The notes: a model not told the origin generated them from the letters alone. A stretch of DNA of 64,000 nucleotides from UBA2040 sp041751955 (GCA_041751955.1 JBGSIB010000056.1:1-64000); one strand, 5' to 3'; counted from the stretch's first letter, positions 7,872 to 17,001 are shown. Program-made: numbers and translations.

Positions 7872-8594
7872 GTGGGAATATTTTCAAAATTTTCGGAATT
7901 AAGCAAGTCTGACGCAGACAGAGAAATCGCGAAATTTATACGTGCTAAATTTGGTTACCGACCTAAGAACGTCCAGTTTTTTAGCCATGCATTGACGCAC
8001 AAATCCCTTCTATACGCGGACGAAACACTTGTTTCCAATGAACGTCTTGAATTTTTAGGCGATGCTATTTTAGATGCTGTAATTGCTGAATACTTATTTC
8101 GTTTATTTCCTAACGAAGACGAAGGTTATTTAACCAAAGTGAAATCTAAATTCGTTTCTAGAAAAAGTATTTCGGAAATTGCGGAGAAAATGGATATTCG
8201 TTCCGTTCTAGGTTATCAAAAAGGTCGCACAATCAACATGAGCACCATTGAAGGAAATGCTTTTGAAGCCATAATGGGAGCTATTTTTATCGATGGAGGA
8301 TTCATGGCAGCAAAAGAAAGTGTGGAGAAACACATTCTTATCAAGTATGCCGATGTGAACAAAATCTTGGAAGAAGAGATTGACTTCAAATCAAAACTTT
8401 TTATTTGGTGTCAGAAAAATCGTCATGAATTAGAATTTGAAATGCTTTCTGAAGAAAATGAAAACGGCTTCTGGAAATACAAAATGATGGCCAAAATCAA
8501 CAAGAAAAATTTCGGACAAGGAATTGGAACTTCCAAAAAAGTAGCTGAGCAAGCCGCTTCAAAAGAAACTCTAGAACTTTTAGGGGAGGTTTAA
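7872..8594 (+). CDS. rnc: Ribonuclease III
   Basis: Endonuclease cutting double-stranded RNA during rRNA processing and mRNA decay. The RNase III signature NERLEFLGDAILD is near residues 57-69, and the second acidic cluster GNAFEAIMGAIFIDGG carries the other metal ligands. A double-stranded-RNA-binding domain fills about 165-238 (DFKSKLFIWCQ..., GIGTSKKVAEQAASKETL). The start is a GTG at 7872, 6 bp after the fabF stop; no ATG fits. At 240 residues it is full length. The acpP-fabF-rnc linkage is typical. Confidence 0.96.
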   Translation: MGIFSKFSELSKSDADREIAKFIRAKFGYRPKNVQFFSHALTHKSLLYADETLVSNERLEFLGDAILDAVIAEYLFRLFPNEDEGYLTKVKSKFVSRKSISEIAEKMDIRSVLGYQKGRTINMSTIEGNAFEAIMGAIFIDGGFMAAKESVEKHILIKYADVNKILEEEIDFKSKLFIWCQKNRHELEFEMLSEENENGFWKYKMMAKINKKNFGQGIGTSKKVAEQAASKETLELLGEV

Positions 8595-8682
8595 TTGGAT
8601 TTTGGACTAAGTTTTTCTTTAAATGCCAAAATCCATCAGCGCAGCGTTCCATACTCCATCAGCGTAGCGTTCCAAAATCCAA
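8595..8682. repeat. Intergenic palindromic repeat element between rnc and yraN
   Basis: A perfect 12 bp inverted repeat, TTGGATTTTGGA (8595-8606) and TCCAAAATCCAA (8671-8682), bounds an 88 bp segment starting right after the rnc stop codon. Inside are two 20-mers in direct orientation, 8632-8651 and 8655-8674, identical except one base, reading TCCATCAGCG(C/T)AGCGTTCCA with period 23. It looks like an interspersed non-coding repeat, or possibly a folded mRNA element between rnc and yraN. Confidence 0.7.
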
Positions 8683-8703
8683 AAAAAATTCGTAATTTAA
8701 AGT

Positions 8704-9063
8704 ATGACAAACCAAGAACTCGGCATTTTGGGAGAAAATCTCGCTACCCAATTTCTACAAAAAACGGGACACAAAATAGTATTGCGTAATTTCCGAATGA
8801 ATCATCTTGAAGTGGATATCATTTCCGAATTTGACGATAAAATCCATGTTACTGAAGTGAAAACACGGCAAACGGCAGAAATTGGCGAACCATGGCGCGC
8901 GGTTACTCGAAATAAGCAAAGACAAATTATTAAAGTCGCCGATTTTTACTTGAAAGAAAACGATATCGAGAAGGAAATGCAATTCAACGTAGTTTCCATC
9001 GTACATAATTCCTTTCGAACCGATTTGCAATATATCCCCGATGCTTTTACCCCCTTTGTTTGA
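8704..9063 (+). CDS. YraN family (UPF0102) nuclease-fold protein
   Basis: 119 residues, beginning MTNQELGILGENLATQFLQKTGHKIVLRNFRMNHLEVDIISE and continuing HVTEVKTRQ. The GExxA, EVDII and EVKTR blocks are those of the YraN/UPF0102 family, whose fold resembles Holliday-junction-resolvase and PD-(D/E)xK nucleases; the E/D/E-K residues are all present. The biological role of the family is unsettled. It is separated from rnc by the repeat element above, on the same strand. Confidence 0.88.
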   Translation: MTNQELGILGENLATQFLQKTGHKIVLRNFRMNHLEVDIISEFDDKIHVTEVKTRQTAEIGEPWRAVTRNKQRQIIKVADFYLKENDIEKEMQFNVVSIVHNSFRTDLQYIPDAFTPFV

Positions 9064-9194
9064 CTTCATGGCCGAGTAAACTCAAGAACAATTATACTTT
9101 AAGAATCCTGTTTTATCCACGTTATCTGTGTTCTAAATCACCGCGGCCAGCAGAAATCTATGCCATCTGTGGCTCACATTTCAAATTTCCACCT
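9064..9194. other. Intergenic stretch with repeat-like words
   Basis: Contains ATCCACGTTATCTGTGTTC and, 30 bases on, ATCTATGCCATCTGTGGCT, two related ATC...ATCTGTG words. These look like a degraded interspersed intergenic repeat. No ORF is supported. Confidence 0.3.
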
Positions 9195-9202
9195 TATCTT
9201 TG
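9195..9202 (+). promoter_or_regulatory. Promoter -7 core for the pseudouridine synthase gene
   Basis: TATCTTTG, an exact TAnnTTTG match, 20 bp before ATG 9222. The expected transcript start is near 9208, leaving a leader of about 14 bases and supporting ATG 9222 over TTG 9213. Confidence 0.6.
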
Positions 9203-9221
9203 CCGAAAATAATTGCTCGAG

Positions 9222-10196
9222 ATGAACAAAAGTAAAGCAGGAGGCTCTCAAAACTCCCGTAAGACCGGCACGGCTGGCAAAACAAGAGGAGGCGCAAAGA
9301 CAGCCTCTAGAAGTCCCCAAACGAGAACAGCTTCAGCTGGTTCGAAACCAGGCTCAAAGCCTAAGCCAGGAGGAAAACCAGTAGCTGAAAAAAGTACAGG
9401 GACAAAGAATGTCACTGATCGCGACAAGCGAAAATACATAGACTTCAAGCAAAAAGTTAAAAAAGGTGATCCCATGCCGAAATTTTCGGATGATGCGATA
9501 CGATTGAATAAGTACTTGTCAAATGCAGGCGTTTGTTCTCGACGTGAAGCCGATATGTTCATTGCCAATGGATTGGTTTCAGTGAACGGCAAGGTTGTAA
9601 CAGAAATGGGATACCGCGTTAGTTTAACAGACATTGTAAAGTACGGTGATGAATCAGTTCGACCGGCAACGAGACGATACGTTTTGTTGAATAAACCAAA
9701 AGGTTTTATAACGGCTTTTGAAGATCCAATGGGACGAAAAACAGTCATGAGTTTGGTGAAGAAAGCGTGCAAGGAACAATTGTATCCAGTTGGAAGAATG
9801 GAGAAAGAATCAACAGGTTTGTTCTTCTTTACCAACGATGGAGATATGATGAAGAAATTGACGCATCCACAAAACAAAGCCAAAAAAATCTATCATTTGG
9901 AATTAGACAAACCCGTTGCCAAAGAAGATATTGAGAAATTGTTGGCTGGGATTGATTTGGAGGATGGTCGTACTGTTTTTGACTCAGTTGAAATTGTTAA
10001 AGGTAATCCGCGTGAGGTTGGTGTAGAAGTTACTTCAGGCAAAAACAGTGTTGCGCGCAGAGCTTTCGAAGCGATGGGATATGCCGTTGGTAAAATGGAC
10101 AGAGTAATGTTTGCAGGACTTACTAAAAAAGATTTGCCTCGTGGTAATTATCGTCACCTTTCTGAAAGTGAGATAAATTTTTTAAAGATGTCATGA
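9222..10196 (+). CDS. RsuA/RluB-family pseudouridine synthase with Asp-to-Glu change at the catalytic site
   Basis: Family members isomerise a uridine of rRNA. About 85 basic, low-complexity residues (K/R/G/S/T/P) precede an S4 domain (IRLNKYLSNAGVCSRREADMFIANGLVSVNG), then the synthase domain with LLNKPKGFITAFEDP. The catalytic motif normally reads GRLDxxTxGL; here it is PVGRMEKESTGLFFFTNDG, with Glu194 (GAG) where the invariant catalytic Asp belongs. The later GKNRxVRRMFE motif is GKNSVARRAFE, losing an Arg at Ser276. Fold and length are otherwise intact. It may be a conservative active variant or a non-catalytic rRNA-binding paralogue. The stop overlaps the next start (ATGA). Confidence 0.85.
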   Translation: MNKSKAGGSQNSRKTGTAGKTRGGAKTASRSPQTRTASAGSKPGSKPKPGGKPVAEKSTGTKNVTDRDKRKYIDFKQKVKKGDPMPKFSDDAIRLNKYLSNAGVCSRREADMFIANGLVSVNGKVVTEMGYRVSLTDIVKYGDESVRPATRRYVLLNKPKGFITAFEDPMGRKTVMSLVKKACKEQLYPVGRMEKESTGLFFFTNDGDMMKKLTHPQNKAKKIYHLELDKPVAKEDIEKLLAGIDLEDGRTVFDSVEIVKGNPREVGVEVTSGKNSVARRAFEAMGYAVGKMDRVMFAGLTKKDLPRGNYRHLSESEINFLKMS

Positions 10197-10879
10197 AATT
10201 AGCTTATATCCTTTTCATTGCAATCATTTTCGCTGGATGTGGCAGCGATAAAACGGTAAGTGTAAATCCATTAGCGGAGTATTTTTATCCTTTGGATAAT
10301 GAACCCATGATCTACGTTTATCGCGACCAAGCCAAAGGTTTGGATGAACGTTTTCACAGAATTTATCGTGTAGATGATTCTTTTGGAAAGCATTTGGTAG
10401 TCGAAATATATTCAGCCGAGGTTCGTTTGATTGAAGCTTATAATTACAATACCGATAGTTTAGATTTAATGGATCACATGGTCGTTGATGGTAATCGCCA
10501 AAATCAAAAAGGGGAGTTGGGCAAAACCAAGTTTTTCCCTTGGAGTAAGAAAGGAAAAGGCGAGTTTTTATCTCGTTTTCCTGGTCCAATGGATTCAACA
10601 TATGTCGTTTACACTATTGATAGAAAGGTTCTTCCGAAAGAAAAGAAAATGCAAAAGGTTTTCGACCAAAAAGAGCAATCTATTTTGTTTTCTGACGATT
10701 TTATGTTGACTCTTCTGAATGCAGAAGGTGAAGGGATTGACCAAAAAAAGGGAAAAACAATTAGTGTTTATGCTAAAAATTACGGTTTAGTTCGCTGGTA
10801 TGATGAGAAAAAAGAGATTGATTTTGTCTTAGAAAAAATCATGACGGAACAGGAATGGATAAAATTATTACCGAATTAA
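10193..10879 (+). CDS. Putative lipoprotein of unknown function
   Basis: 228 residues. Hydrophobic signal and lipobox IIFAGC place the acylated Cys at about residue 16, so it is probably membrane anchored in the cell envelope. The body is mostly beta-type sequence with many charged residues (YRDQAKGLDERFHRIYRVDDSF, GLVRWYDEKKEIDFVLEKI); no domain is recognised. It overlaps the pseudouridine synthase by 4 bp and is followed 7 bp later by the barrel protein gene, so all three are probably co-transcribed. Confidence 0.75.
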   Translation: MKLAYILFIAIIFAGCGSDKTVSVNPLAEYFYPLDNEPMIYVYRDQAKGLDERFHRIYRVDDSFGKHLVVEIYSAEVRLIEAYNYNTDSLDLMDHMVVDGNRQNQKGELGKTKFFPWSKKGKGEFLSRFPGPMDSTYVVYTIDRKVLPKEKKMQKVFDQKEQSILFSDDFMLTLLNAEGEGIDQKKGKTISVYAKNYGLVRWYDEKKEIDFVLEKIMTEQEWIKLLPN

Positions 10880-10886
10880 ATAGCAT

Positions 10887-11753
10887 ATGAAATACCTTGT
10901 TTTGATTATTACGATGACGTTTACTCTGCAATCATTTGCTCAAGTCAAACGAAAAGTGTCAACCGACAGAGGAGCAATATTCGTTCAATGGGGCTACAAT
11001 CGCTCTCATTATACAAAAAGCAACTTAAATGTTGTGGGACCAGGTTATGATTTGACATTCTCAGGAGTAAAAGCAGTAGACCGTCCTGAACCATTTTCGG
11101 CAGAAAACTATTTAAACCCGCGTTATATTACTGTTCCTCAGTTTAATTTACGCGTTGGATATTATTACAAAGATGGCTGGGCATTTTCACTTGGGTATGA
11201 CCACTTTAAATACGTGATGAAAAATGGGAATGAGGTGAATCTTTCAGGTACAATTGATCCAGGAATTGATACCATAACGAATTACAGTGGAGTTTACACG
11301 GGACAAAAAGTTGTTACCGATTACAGTAATTTCCATTATGAAAATACCAATGGAATGAATTTCATCCGCGCAGAAATAACACGATCTTATCCTCTGTATT
11401 CACCACGTAAAAACAAAAATTTTGGCATAGTTGGAAATCTCGGACTAAGTGCTGGTGCCATATTATCCTTTAATGATTTTAATTTCTTGGGTACTTTTGA
11501 TCGAGTAACGGTTTCCTTATCCGGCTATGGTGTTGCGGCTCAATCAAGTTTGCGTTTCGAGTTTTTTAAACATCTTTATCTGCAGACTAGCTTGAACTCA
11601 GGTTTCATTCATCAATTAAAAGTAAGAACCCGACCAAATGATGCATCATCTTATGCAAGACAAGCACTAGGTTATATTGAATACAATGTCCTTTTAGGTG
11701 GAATATTTTACATCAAACCAAAAGGGAAATGCGACGATTGTCCGAATTGGTAA
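10887..11753 (+). CDS. Putative outer-membrane beta-barrel protein
   Basis: 288 residues, signal peptide at 1-18 (TFTLQSFAQ). The mature part alternates hydrophobic and polar residues with many aromatics (FNLRVGYYYKDGWAFSLGYDHFKYVMK; NFGIVGNLGLSAGAILSF; YLQTSLNSGFIHQLK) and ends in a short Cys-containing tail, KGKCDDCPNW. This suggests an outer-membrane barrel; no family is recognised. It is last in the run with the preceding lipoprotein and converges with the TonB receptor gene with only 1 bp between them. Confidence 0.65.
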   Translation: MKYLVLIITMTFTLQSFAQVKRKVSTDRGAIFVQWGYNRSHYTKSNLNVVGPGYDLTFSGVKAVDRPEPFSAENYLNPRYITVPQFNLRVGYYYKDGWAFSLGYDHFKYVMKNGNEVNLSGTIDPGIDTITNYSGVYTGQKVVTDYSNFHYENTNGMNFIRAEITRSYPLYSPRKNKNFGIVGNLGLSAGAILSFNDFNFLGTFDRVTVSLSGYGVAAQSSLRFEFFKHLYLQTSLNSGFIHQLKVRTRPNDASSYARQALGYIEYNVLLGGIFYIKPKGKCDDCPNW

Positions 11754-11754
11754 T

Positions 11755-14214
11755 TTACTCTTTCTTCTTTCCTCTAAAATCTATTTTATAATAGAAAATC
11801 GGCAAGAAACCCAACTGATAACGTCGTGCAATCGGATTTGCAGTTGGATCAGCAACATTCGGAGCATAGGCCAAAGAGAGAATGTTTTTTGTTCCTAAAA
11901 TATTGACCAAATCCAATCCTATTTCGTGCGTTACTCGATTCGAATTTTTCTTCCAATTGATTTTAATATCCATTCGGAAATAGTCTGGAAATTGTAAATC
12001 ATTAAAAGCAGAATCGCGGAAGATCAATTCATTGGCCACTTGTGTCTTGGGAACATCAACCACGCCATATCTCTTCCCACCAGCGTAAGTAACTTTCAAT
12101 CCAGCAGAAATGGAATTTTTGGTGTTCAACTTAAATTCCTTTCCAGCCAATAAATTAACGACATAAGACCCGTTGTAACTTGTATTTCTTAGCACTTTGT
12201 CACTTCCTCTGTACTTAGAATCATACAATGTACCAGAAAAAAGGAAGAAGAAACTTTTGTCAAAAAATTTCTGTATTGTTATCTCTAATCCATAGTTGTA
12301 GCCTGTTCCTGAATTTACCAATGTGTCAGGGAAAAACCGTTGAAATCCACCGCCTAAATTCACCAAAGAAAAGGCGCTAGGATTTGTTTCTACAGGGATA
12401 TTGTACAAATACTGGTAATAGACTTCAGAACGAAGATTGAAACCTTTCTTAAATGATTTTTCATATCCTAAACCCGTATGAATACTCTTCGTGAAATCCA
12501 TGTTTCGGTTATGTCCACGCAAATCTGTCGTGTTTTGCAAATGATAGGTATAGGTGTATAGGGGTTGCATTTGACTATGTAGACCAGCGCCAGCACTAAC
12601 GGATTGATTGTTCTTCATTCTGTATTTCCAACCCAAACGAGGTTCAAAAGGGCTAAGGCTATTGCTTCCAGAGTAATACTGAGCGTGCACTCCGGCTGTG
12701 AAATCCATTTTTTCAGTAATACGGTATTTCCATTGAAAGAACGGTTGAATTAAAAAGGAAAGCCCTTTGAAATCCCATCGATTGTTGAAAAAAGCATAGT
12801 TTCCTGCATTAAGAGAATCTTGGTTCAAAACCGAATCCATCTGATTGACATAAATAGCGTCAAAATTTAACCCTGCTTTGATCAAGTGACGAACGTTTGC
12901 TTTGTGTGTTACCGCTAAATAATAGGATGCTTTATCGGTATTGAAATAATATCCCATCAAAGGGAAAAGTGAATCCACTTTAATTCGCTCTACTACAGAG
13001 CCACTGGTGCTGTCCTTGAAGGTGCTGCGGATTAAAAAATCATGATGTGACTTTGATTTGTCACTATTGTAAGCCAATGTTGAGCTCATGAATGTCTTTT
13101 CATTTAGAGATTTTTTATAGACCAATCCTGTTGTCAACATCGACGTTCCAAAATATTGGTCTCGATCTCCTTCTCCGTACAATTCGTCCGTTACTATGGT
13201 TTGGTCTGAAACCAAGATTTTGATGTTGCTTTTCCCACCAATGGCAAAATAAGATAAATTCCCACCCTTTTTTAGACGCCAGTTGAATTTCAAAGCTCCA
13301 TCACCATAAACGGGAATAGCTGTGGTTCCTATTTGGATGCCCAAGGCTTGAAACATGCTTAAAGTGGAATAACGACCCATCACCAAATAACTGGATTTCT
13401 TTTCTCTATTCAATGGTCCCTCCGCTGCAATTTCAGTTCCTAAGAGACCGAATTGTGCTGTAAACTCATGATTTTCGTTGTTTCCATTTCTAAGTTTTAA
13501 ATCGAAAATTCCTGAGGTACTGTTTCCATATTCCGCTGGAAAAGCGGACATAAAAAAGTCTGAATTGGCTAAAATTTTATTGTTCAGCACCGAAACAGGT
13601 CCCCCTGAACTTCCAGCTGTTGCAAAGTGACTTGGATTGGGGATGTCGACTCCTTCAACTTTCCAAACCACTCCTAAAGGAGAATTTCCCCTGATGATAA
13701 TGTCGTTTCTTGAATCATCAGCCCCCTGAACACCTGCAAAATTAGAAGCCATACGCGCTGGGTCAGATCTCGAACCAGCATAGCGATTCGTTTCCTCAAC
13801 ACTAAATTGTTGTGAAGAAATGGTTGCCATTTCATTGATGACTTCACCTTTTTTTCTGGCTGTAACAGTTACTTCTTCTTTTTCAAGAAAAGTTTCTTGC
13901 ATGCCTATGTTAAGGATGGTTTCCTTGCCAGAATTGACCTCAATTGTCATGCTTTTTCCGTCAAACCCCATCATAGTTGCCAATAACCCATGTTTACCAA
14001 CTGGAACGTTATTAATATTGAATTCTCCATTGTCATCTGTCAAAGCACGATATCTCTTGCTGGTATCCCCTACAAAAACTTCTACTTTTACACCGATTAA
14101 GGGATATTGACTTTCAACGTCGACAACCTTGCCACGCACATTTTGAGTGGGTTGTTGCGCATTCGATAATTGAGAAAAAAGAGCTAAAATGATAATTGTA
14201 AAAACTTTTGCCAT
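11755..14214 (-). CDS. TonB-dependent receptor with carboxypeptidase-like N-terminal domain
   Basis: Outer-membrane active transporter, about 819 residues. ATG 14214 gives a signal peptide (MAKVFTIIILALFSQLSNAQ); the open frame extends 27 codons further upstream without signal features and overlaps the preceding gene. Residues 30-115 are a CarboxypepD_reg-like domain (VRGKVVDVESQYPLIGVKVEV), followed by a plug (MASNFAGVQGADDSRNDIIIRGNSPLGVVWKVEGVDIPNPSHF) and a barrel running to the C-terminus. No SusD partner is adjacent. It lies 10 bp downstream of a peptide-binding lipoprotein gene, so an oligopeptide substrate is possible, but that is inference from context only. Confidence 0.9.
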   Translation of the reverse strand: MAKVFTIIILALFSQLSNAQQPTQNVRGKVVDVESQYPLIGVKVEVFVGDTSKRYRALTDDNGEFNINNVPVGKHGLLATMMGFDGKSMTIEVNSGKETILNIGMQETFLEKEEVTVTARKKGEVINEMATISSQQFSVEETNRYAGSRSDPARMASNFAGVQGADDSRNDIIIRGNSPLGVVWKVEGVDIPNPSHFATAGSSGGPVSVLNNKILANSDFFMSAFPAEYGNSTSGIFDLKLRNGNNENHEFTAQFGLLGTEIAAEGPLNREKKSSYLVMGRYSTLSMFQALGIQIGTTAIPVYGDGALKFNWRLKKGGNLSYFAIGGKSNIKILVSDQTIVTDELYGEGDRDQYFGTSMLTTGLVYKKSLNEKTFMSSTLAYNSDKSKSHHDFLIRSTFKDSTSGSVVERIKVDSLFPLMGYYFNTDKASYYLAVTHKANVRHLIKAGLNFDAIYVNQMDSVLNQDSLNAGNYAFFNNRWDFKGLSFLIQPFFQWKYRITEKMDFTAGVHAQYYSGSNSLSPFEPRLGWKYRMKNNQSVSAGAGLHSQMQPLYTYTYHLQNTTDLRGHNRNMDFTKSIHTGLGYEKSFKKGFNLRSEVYYQYLYNIPVETNPSAFSLVNLGGGFQRFFPDTLVNSGTGYNYGLEITIQKFFDKSFFFLFSGTLYDSKYRGSDKVLRNTSYNGSYVVNLLAGKEFKLNTKNSISAGLKVTYAGGKRYGVVDVPKTQVANELIFRDSAFNDLQFPDYFRMDIKINWKKNSNRVTHEIGLDLVNILGTKNILSLAYAPNVADPTANPIARRYQLGFLPIFYYKIDFRGKKKE

Positions 14215-14224
14215 ACCGGATGTT

Positions 14225-15952
14225 TTATTTTTTATTATTGAATTTTTGATATTCTTCCTTAGTCCATTCCTTGATATATACAGCTCGTAAATCATATAAG
14301 CTTAATGAGTTGAAATAAAAATTCCGAACGTTTTTGTAAATAATACACATTTCACCACTATACCATAATGGAATGAGCGGAGGGTCTTTCATTAATTCAA
14401 CTTCAGCTAAAGAGAAGTATTTTCTTCTATCAATTACCTTGGTCGAATGAATGGCTTTTTCAAAGTTTTCATCGAAAAGTGGATTAATGTATCTCGAATC
14501 GTTCAATAAGGAGAGTTGATTTGAATCTTTTGGAACATATTTTCCAGCAAATTTCTGAAGAAAGGACTCTGGATTGGGATAATCCGCGACCCAAGCCGTT
14601 CGGAATATATCTCCGTTTCCTGTAACCTGGTCATTTGATAAACGCTCATAAGTTGACCCGTCTATGTTAACAGTTATTCCAAGTTCAGCATAAATTTGTT
14701 TGGCAAATTCATCAGCTACAGCAGAATGCACGTCGTCTATATTAAAACGAAGAATAACCGGGCCAAAATCTTTACCGTTCGGGTAACCAGCTTCTGCTAG
14801 GAGTCTGCGTGCCTTTTCAGGATTAAAATCATACGTATGCTTTTTCACATTTTCGAAATCGTAACCACGGAATAGATTTTTAAGTGGTGGAACTATACCG
14901 TATGATCCTAATTCGTAATATTGATTGCGGAGTATGTTTTGACCAATTTTAATTTTATTAACGGCCAAATTGAACGCTTGACGAACTCTAGTGTCTCGAA
15001 ATCTAGTGTCGGTCATGTCGAAAAAATAATAATCTGTTCTCAAATCAGAGGAATTATGAAGATAGAGTAAAGGCGGTTCATTTTGAAAATCTGCGCTCCG
15101 ACCATCCAACATTTCTGTTATTCTGCTCGTTGGCAATCCTGATATGATGTCGATTTTTTTGTTTTCAAAATATTCTAGCTGAACCAGTTTTTTACTTTCA
15201 ATGATAAATTCGACCGTGTCAAGATAAGGCAAAGCGTTCCCCTTACTGTCGAACATGTAATATTCTGGATTTTTAATACAGGTAATTTTTTCAGCAGTGT
15301 CAAATTCTGGCAAAATCATAAACGGTCCAGTGCCAATGAGTGTGCCAGTGTCCTTAACGAATCTGTTGGAGACTATCGCACAGCAAATTTGGCTTAACTT
15401 TTCCAAGAAATTATAATCAAATCGTATAAGTTCCAATGTCACCTTGTTTCCCTTTATTTTTAATCCAGAAATTTTATCGGATTTACCCAGATAAAATTCA
15501 TTAGCTCCTTTTAGTATGTCCTGGAAAACTAGCGAATACGCGGCTGACGGATTGTTTTTAATATCTGGCTTACAAGCGTGTTCTATTGTAAACTTAACAT
15601 CTTCTCCAGTAAGTTTTCGTTCGTCCTCGTCTGCACCAAAATCGTGAAAATAAACGTCATCTCTTAAGGTAAATTCATATACAAGCCCGTTGTTTTTTAT
15701 TTTATAGCTTTTAGCAAGTTGTGGCTGAATACTTAAGTTTTTTGGGTTGAATGAAACCAATCCTTCATATACTTGTCCGAGAATTTGCCCGGTGGTGTAG
15801 TCATCAATCATGGATGGTTGAGTCATCAAATACCGCGATTTGACGCAAACACTAAAGGTGCCTCCAGCAAATTCGGCTTGTTTCTTCTGTGGTCCGCATC
15901 CGTTCACGAAAAGTAGCAATAACAGATAAACGGACAGGCTTTTGCAACTCAT
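14225..15952 (-). CDS. Family 5 solute-binding lipoprotein (OppA/DppA-like)
   Basis: 575 residues. Signal and lipobox LLLFVNGCG anchor the protein. The body follows the bacterial extracellular solute-binding family 5 pattern: QILGQVYEGLVSFNPKNLSIQPQLAKSY, VYEFTLRDDVYFHDFG, ITCIKNPEYYMFDSKGNALPYLDTVEF, DTRFRDTRVRQAFNLAVNKIKIGQNI, and AEAGYPNGKDFGPVILRFN. Such proteins bind peptides or related solutes for ABC importers, but no permease or ATPase gene is nearby. Instead a TonB-dependent receptor gene follows after 10 bp, apparently in the same transcript. The 221 bp upstream (15953-16173) is an AT-rich divergent promoter region. Confidence 0.88.
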   Translation of the reverse strand: MSCKSLSVYLLLLLFVNGCGPQKKQAEFAGGTFSVCVKSRYLMTQPSMIDDYTTGQILGQVYEGLVSFNPKNLSIQPQLAKSYKIKNNGLVYEFTLRDDVYFHDFGADEDERKLTGEDVKFTIEHACKPDIKNNPSAAYSLVFQDILKGANEFYLGKSDKISGLKIKGNKVTLELIRFDYNFLEKLSQICCAIVSNRFVKDTGTLIGTGPFMILPEFDTAEKITCIKNPEYYMFDSKGNALPYLDTVEFIIESKKLVQLEYFENKKIDIISGLPTSRITEMLDGRSADFQNEPPLLYLHNSSDLRTDYYFFDMTDTRFRDTRVRQAFNLAVNKIKIGQNILRNQYYELGSYGIVPPLKNLFRGYDFENVKKHTYDFNPEKARRLLAEAGYPNGKDFGPVILRFNIDDVHSAVADEFAKQIYAELGITVNIDGSTYERLSNDQVTGNGDIFRTAWVADYPNPESFLQKFAGKYVPKDSNQLSLLNDSRYINPLFDENFEKAIHSTKVIDRRKYFSLAEVELMKDPPLIPLWYSGEMCIIYKNVRNFYFNSLSLYDLRAVYIKEWTKEEYQKFNNKK

Positions 15953-16173
15953 TGATGAAATTAACGTATATACAAGAATAATAAAAAAAAACGATTTTTG
16001 TTAACAGTGTCTTTTTTTGTTACGAAACAGAACATTTAATAAATATGATTGTAAAGGTTTCTGTTATAAAAAAAAGAATGGCGCATTTATTGTTTGGATA
16101 TTAATTAAAATGCCGTTATTTTCGTACACACGTCGCGAAATGGATTTTTTTTCGAATTGAATTTGTACATAGG

Positions 16174-16974
16174 ATGAAGAACGTAATTTTCTTGTTTATT
16201 GGAATAATTGGATTTTGCTTCTCTACGAATGCAACTCTCTCAATTGAGGGTGTATATCAAGGGAAGAATTTATATATCCAAAACCCCATGGATGCCGATG
16301 GTTTCGGCTATTGCGCGACCAAAGTTACCGTCAACGGTGATGTTTTACCAGGAGGCACTAGCTTGGCTGCTTTTGGAATCGATTTCGCTCAATTCAACAT
16401 AAGAATAGGTGAAAAAGTTTTTATCGTCATTGAGCATAATGACGGTTGTAAACCAAAAATTTTAAATCCGGAGGTGCTTTTGCCAAAGAGTACGTATAAG
16501 ATTATGACCATCGCTGTTAGTCCTGAAGGTCGTCTCTCTTGGTCAACAACATTGGAAGATGGTGAATTGCCTTTTGTTGTTGAGCAATACAGATGGAATA
16601 AGTGGGTCGCTATTGGCGAAGTTGATGGAATTGGAAAATCGGGAACAAACAATTATTCCTTTCAAATTTCTCCACATTCAGGAGAGAACATTATTCGGGT
16701 AGCTCAATTCGACCATACGGGTAAAGGAAGATATTCAACACAAGCGAAGTTCCGATCTAAAGTGGCTCCAGTTACTAAAAAACCAGCGATTGTTAAGGAT
16801 AAGATTGAATTTTTCGTTGAGAATCAACCTACCGAAACGAGATACGAAATTTATGACGCCTACGGTAACATCGTAAAAAAAGGGGTTGGTAGCTTGGTCA
16901 ATTGCACCAATCTTGTGAAAGGAGTTTATTATATAAATTATGATAATGTAAACGAAAAGTTCATCAAGAATTAA
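16174..16974 (+). CDS. Secreted protein of unknown function, possible T9SS-type tail
   Basis: 266 residues with a signal peptide (IGIIGFCFSTNA). Residues 20-110 include GVYQGKNLYIQNPMDADGFGYCATKVTVNG and repeated beta-type sequence. The C-terminal 60 residues (IEFFVENQPTETRYEIYDAYGNIVKKGVG...VKGVYYINYDNVNEKFIKN) resemble a type A T9SS sorting domain but without the YPNP entry motif. Likely exported or surface exposed; the function is not recognised. It stands alone, followed by a clear terminator hairpin. Confidence 0.65.
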   Translation: MKNVIFLFIGIIGFCFSTNATLSIEGVYQGKNLYIQNPMDADGFGYCATKVTVNGDVLPGGTSLAAFGIDFAQFNIRIGEKVFIVIEHNDGCKPKILNPEVLLPKSTYKIMTIAVSPEGRLSWSTTLEDGELPFVVEQYRWNKWVAIGEVDGIGKSGTNNYSFQISPHSGENIIRVAQFDHTGKGRYSTQAKFRSKVAPVTKKPAIVKDKIEFFVENQPTETRYEIYDAYGNIVKKGVGSLVNCTNLVKGVYYINYDNVNEKFIKN

Positions 16975-17001
16975 TCGTTACAAATATTTCAATATTTCAT
17001 T

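Noticed and set aside
9248..9883. 211-codon minus-strand frame opposite the pseudouridine synthase gene
   Set aside because: It is the shadow of the coding strand; the opposite frame has S4 and synthase motifs.
14215..14295. Upstream extension of the TonB receptor frame
   Set aside because: Overlaps the solute-binding gene and precedes the signal peptide.
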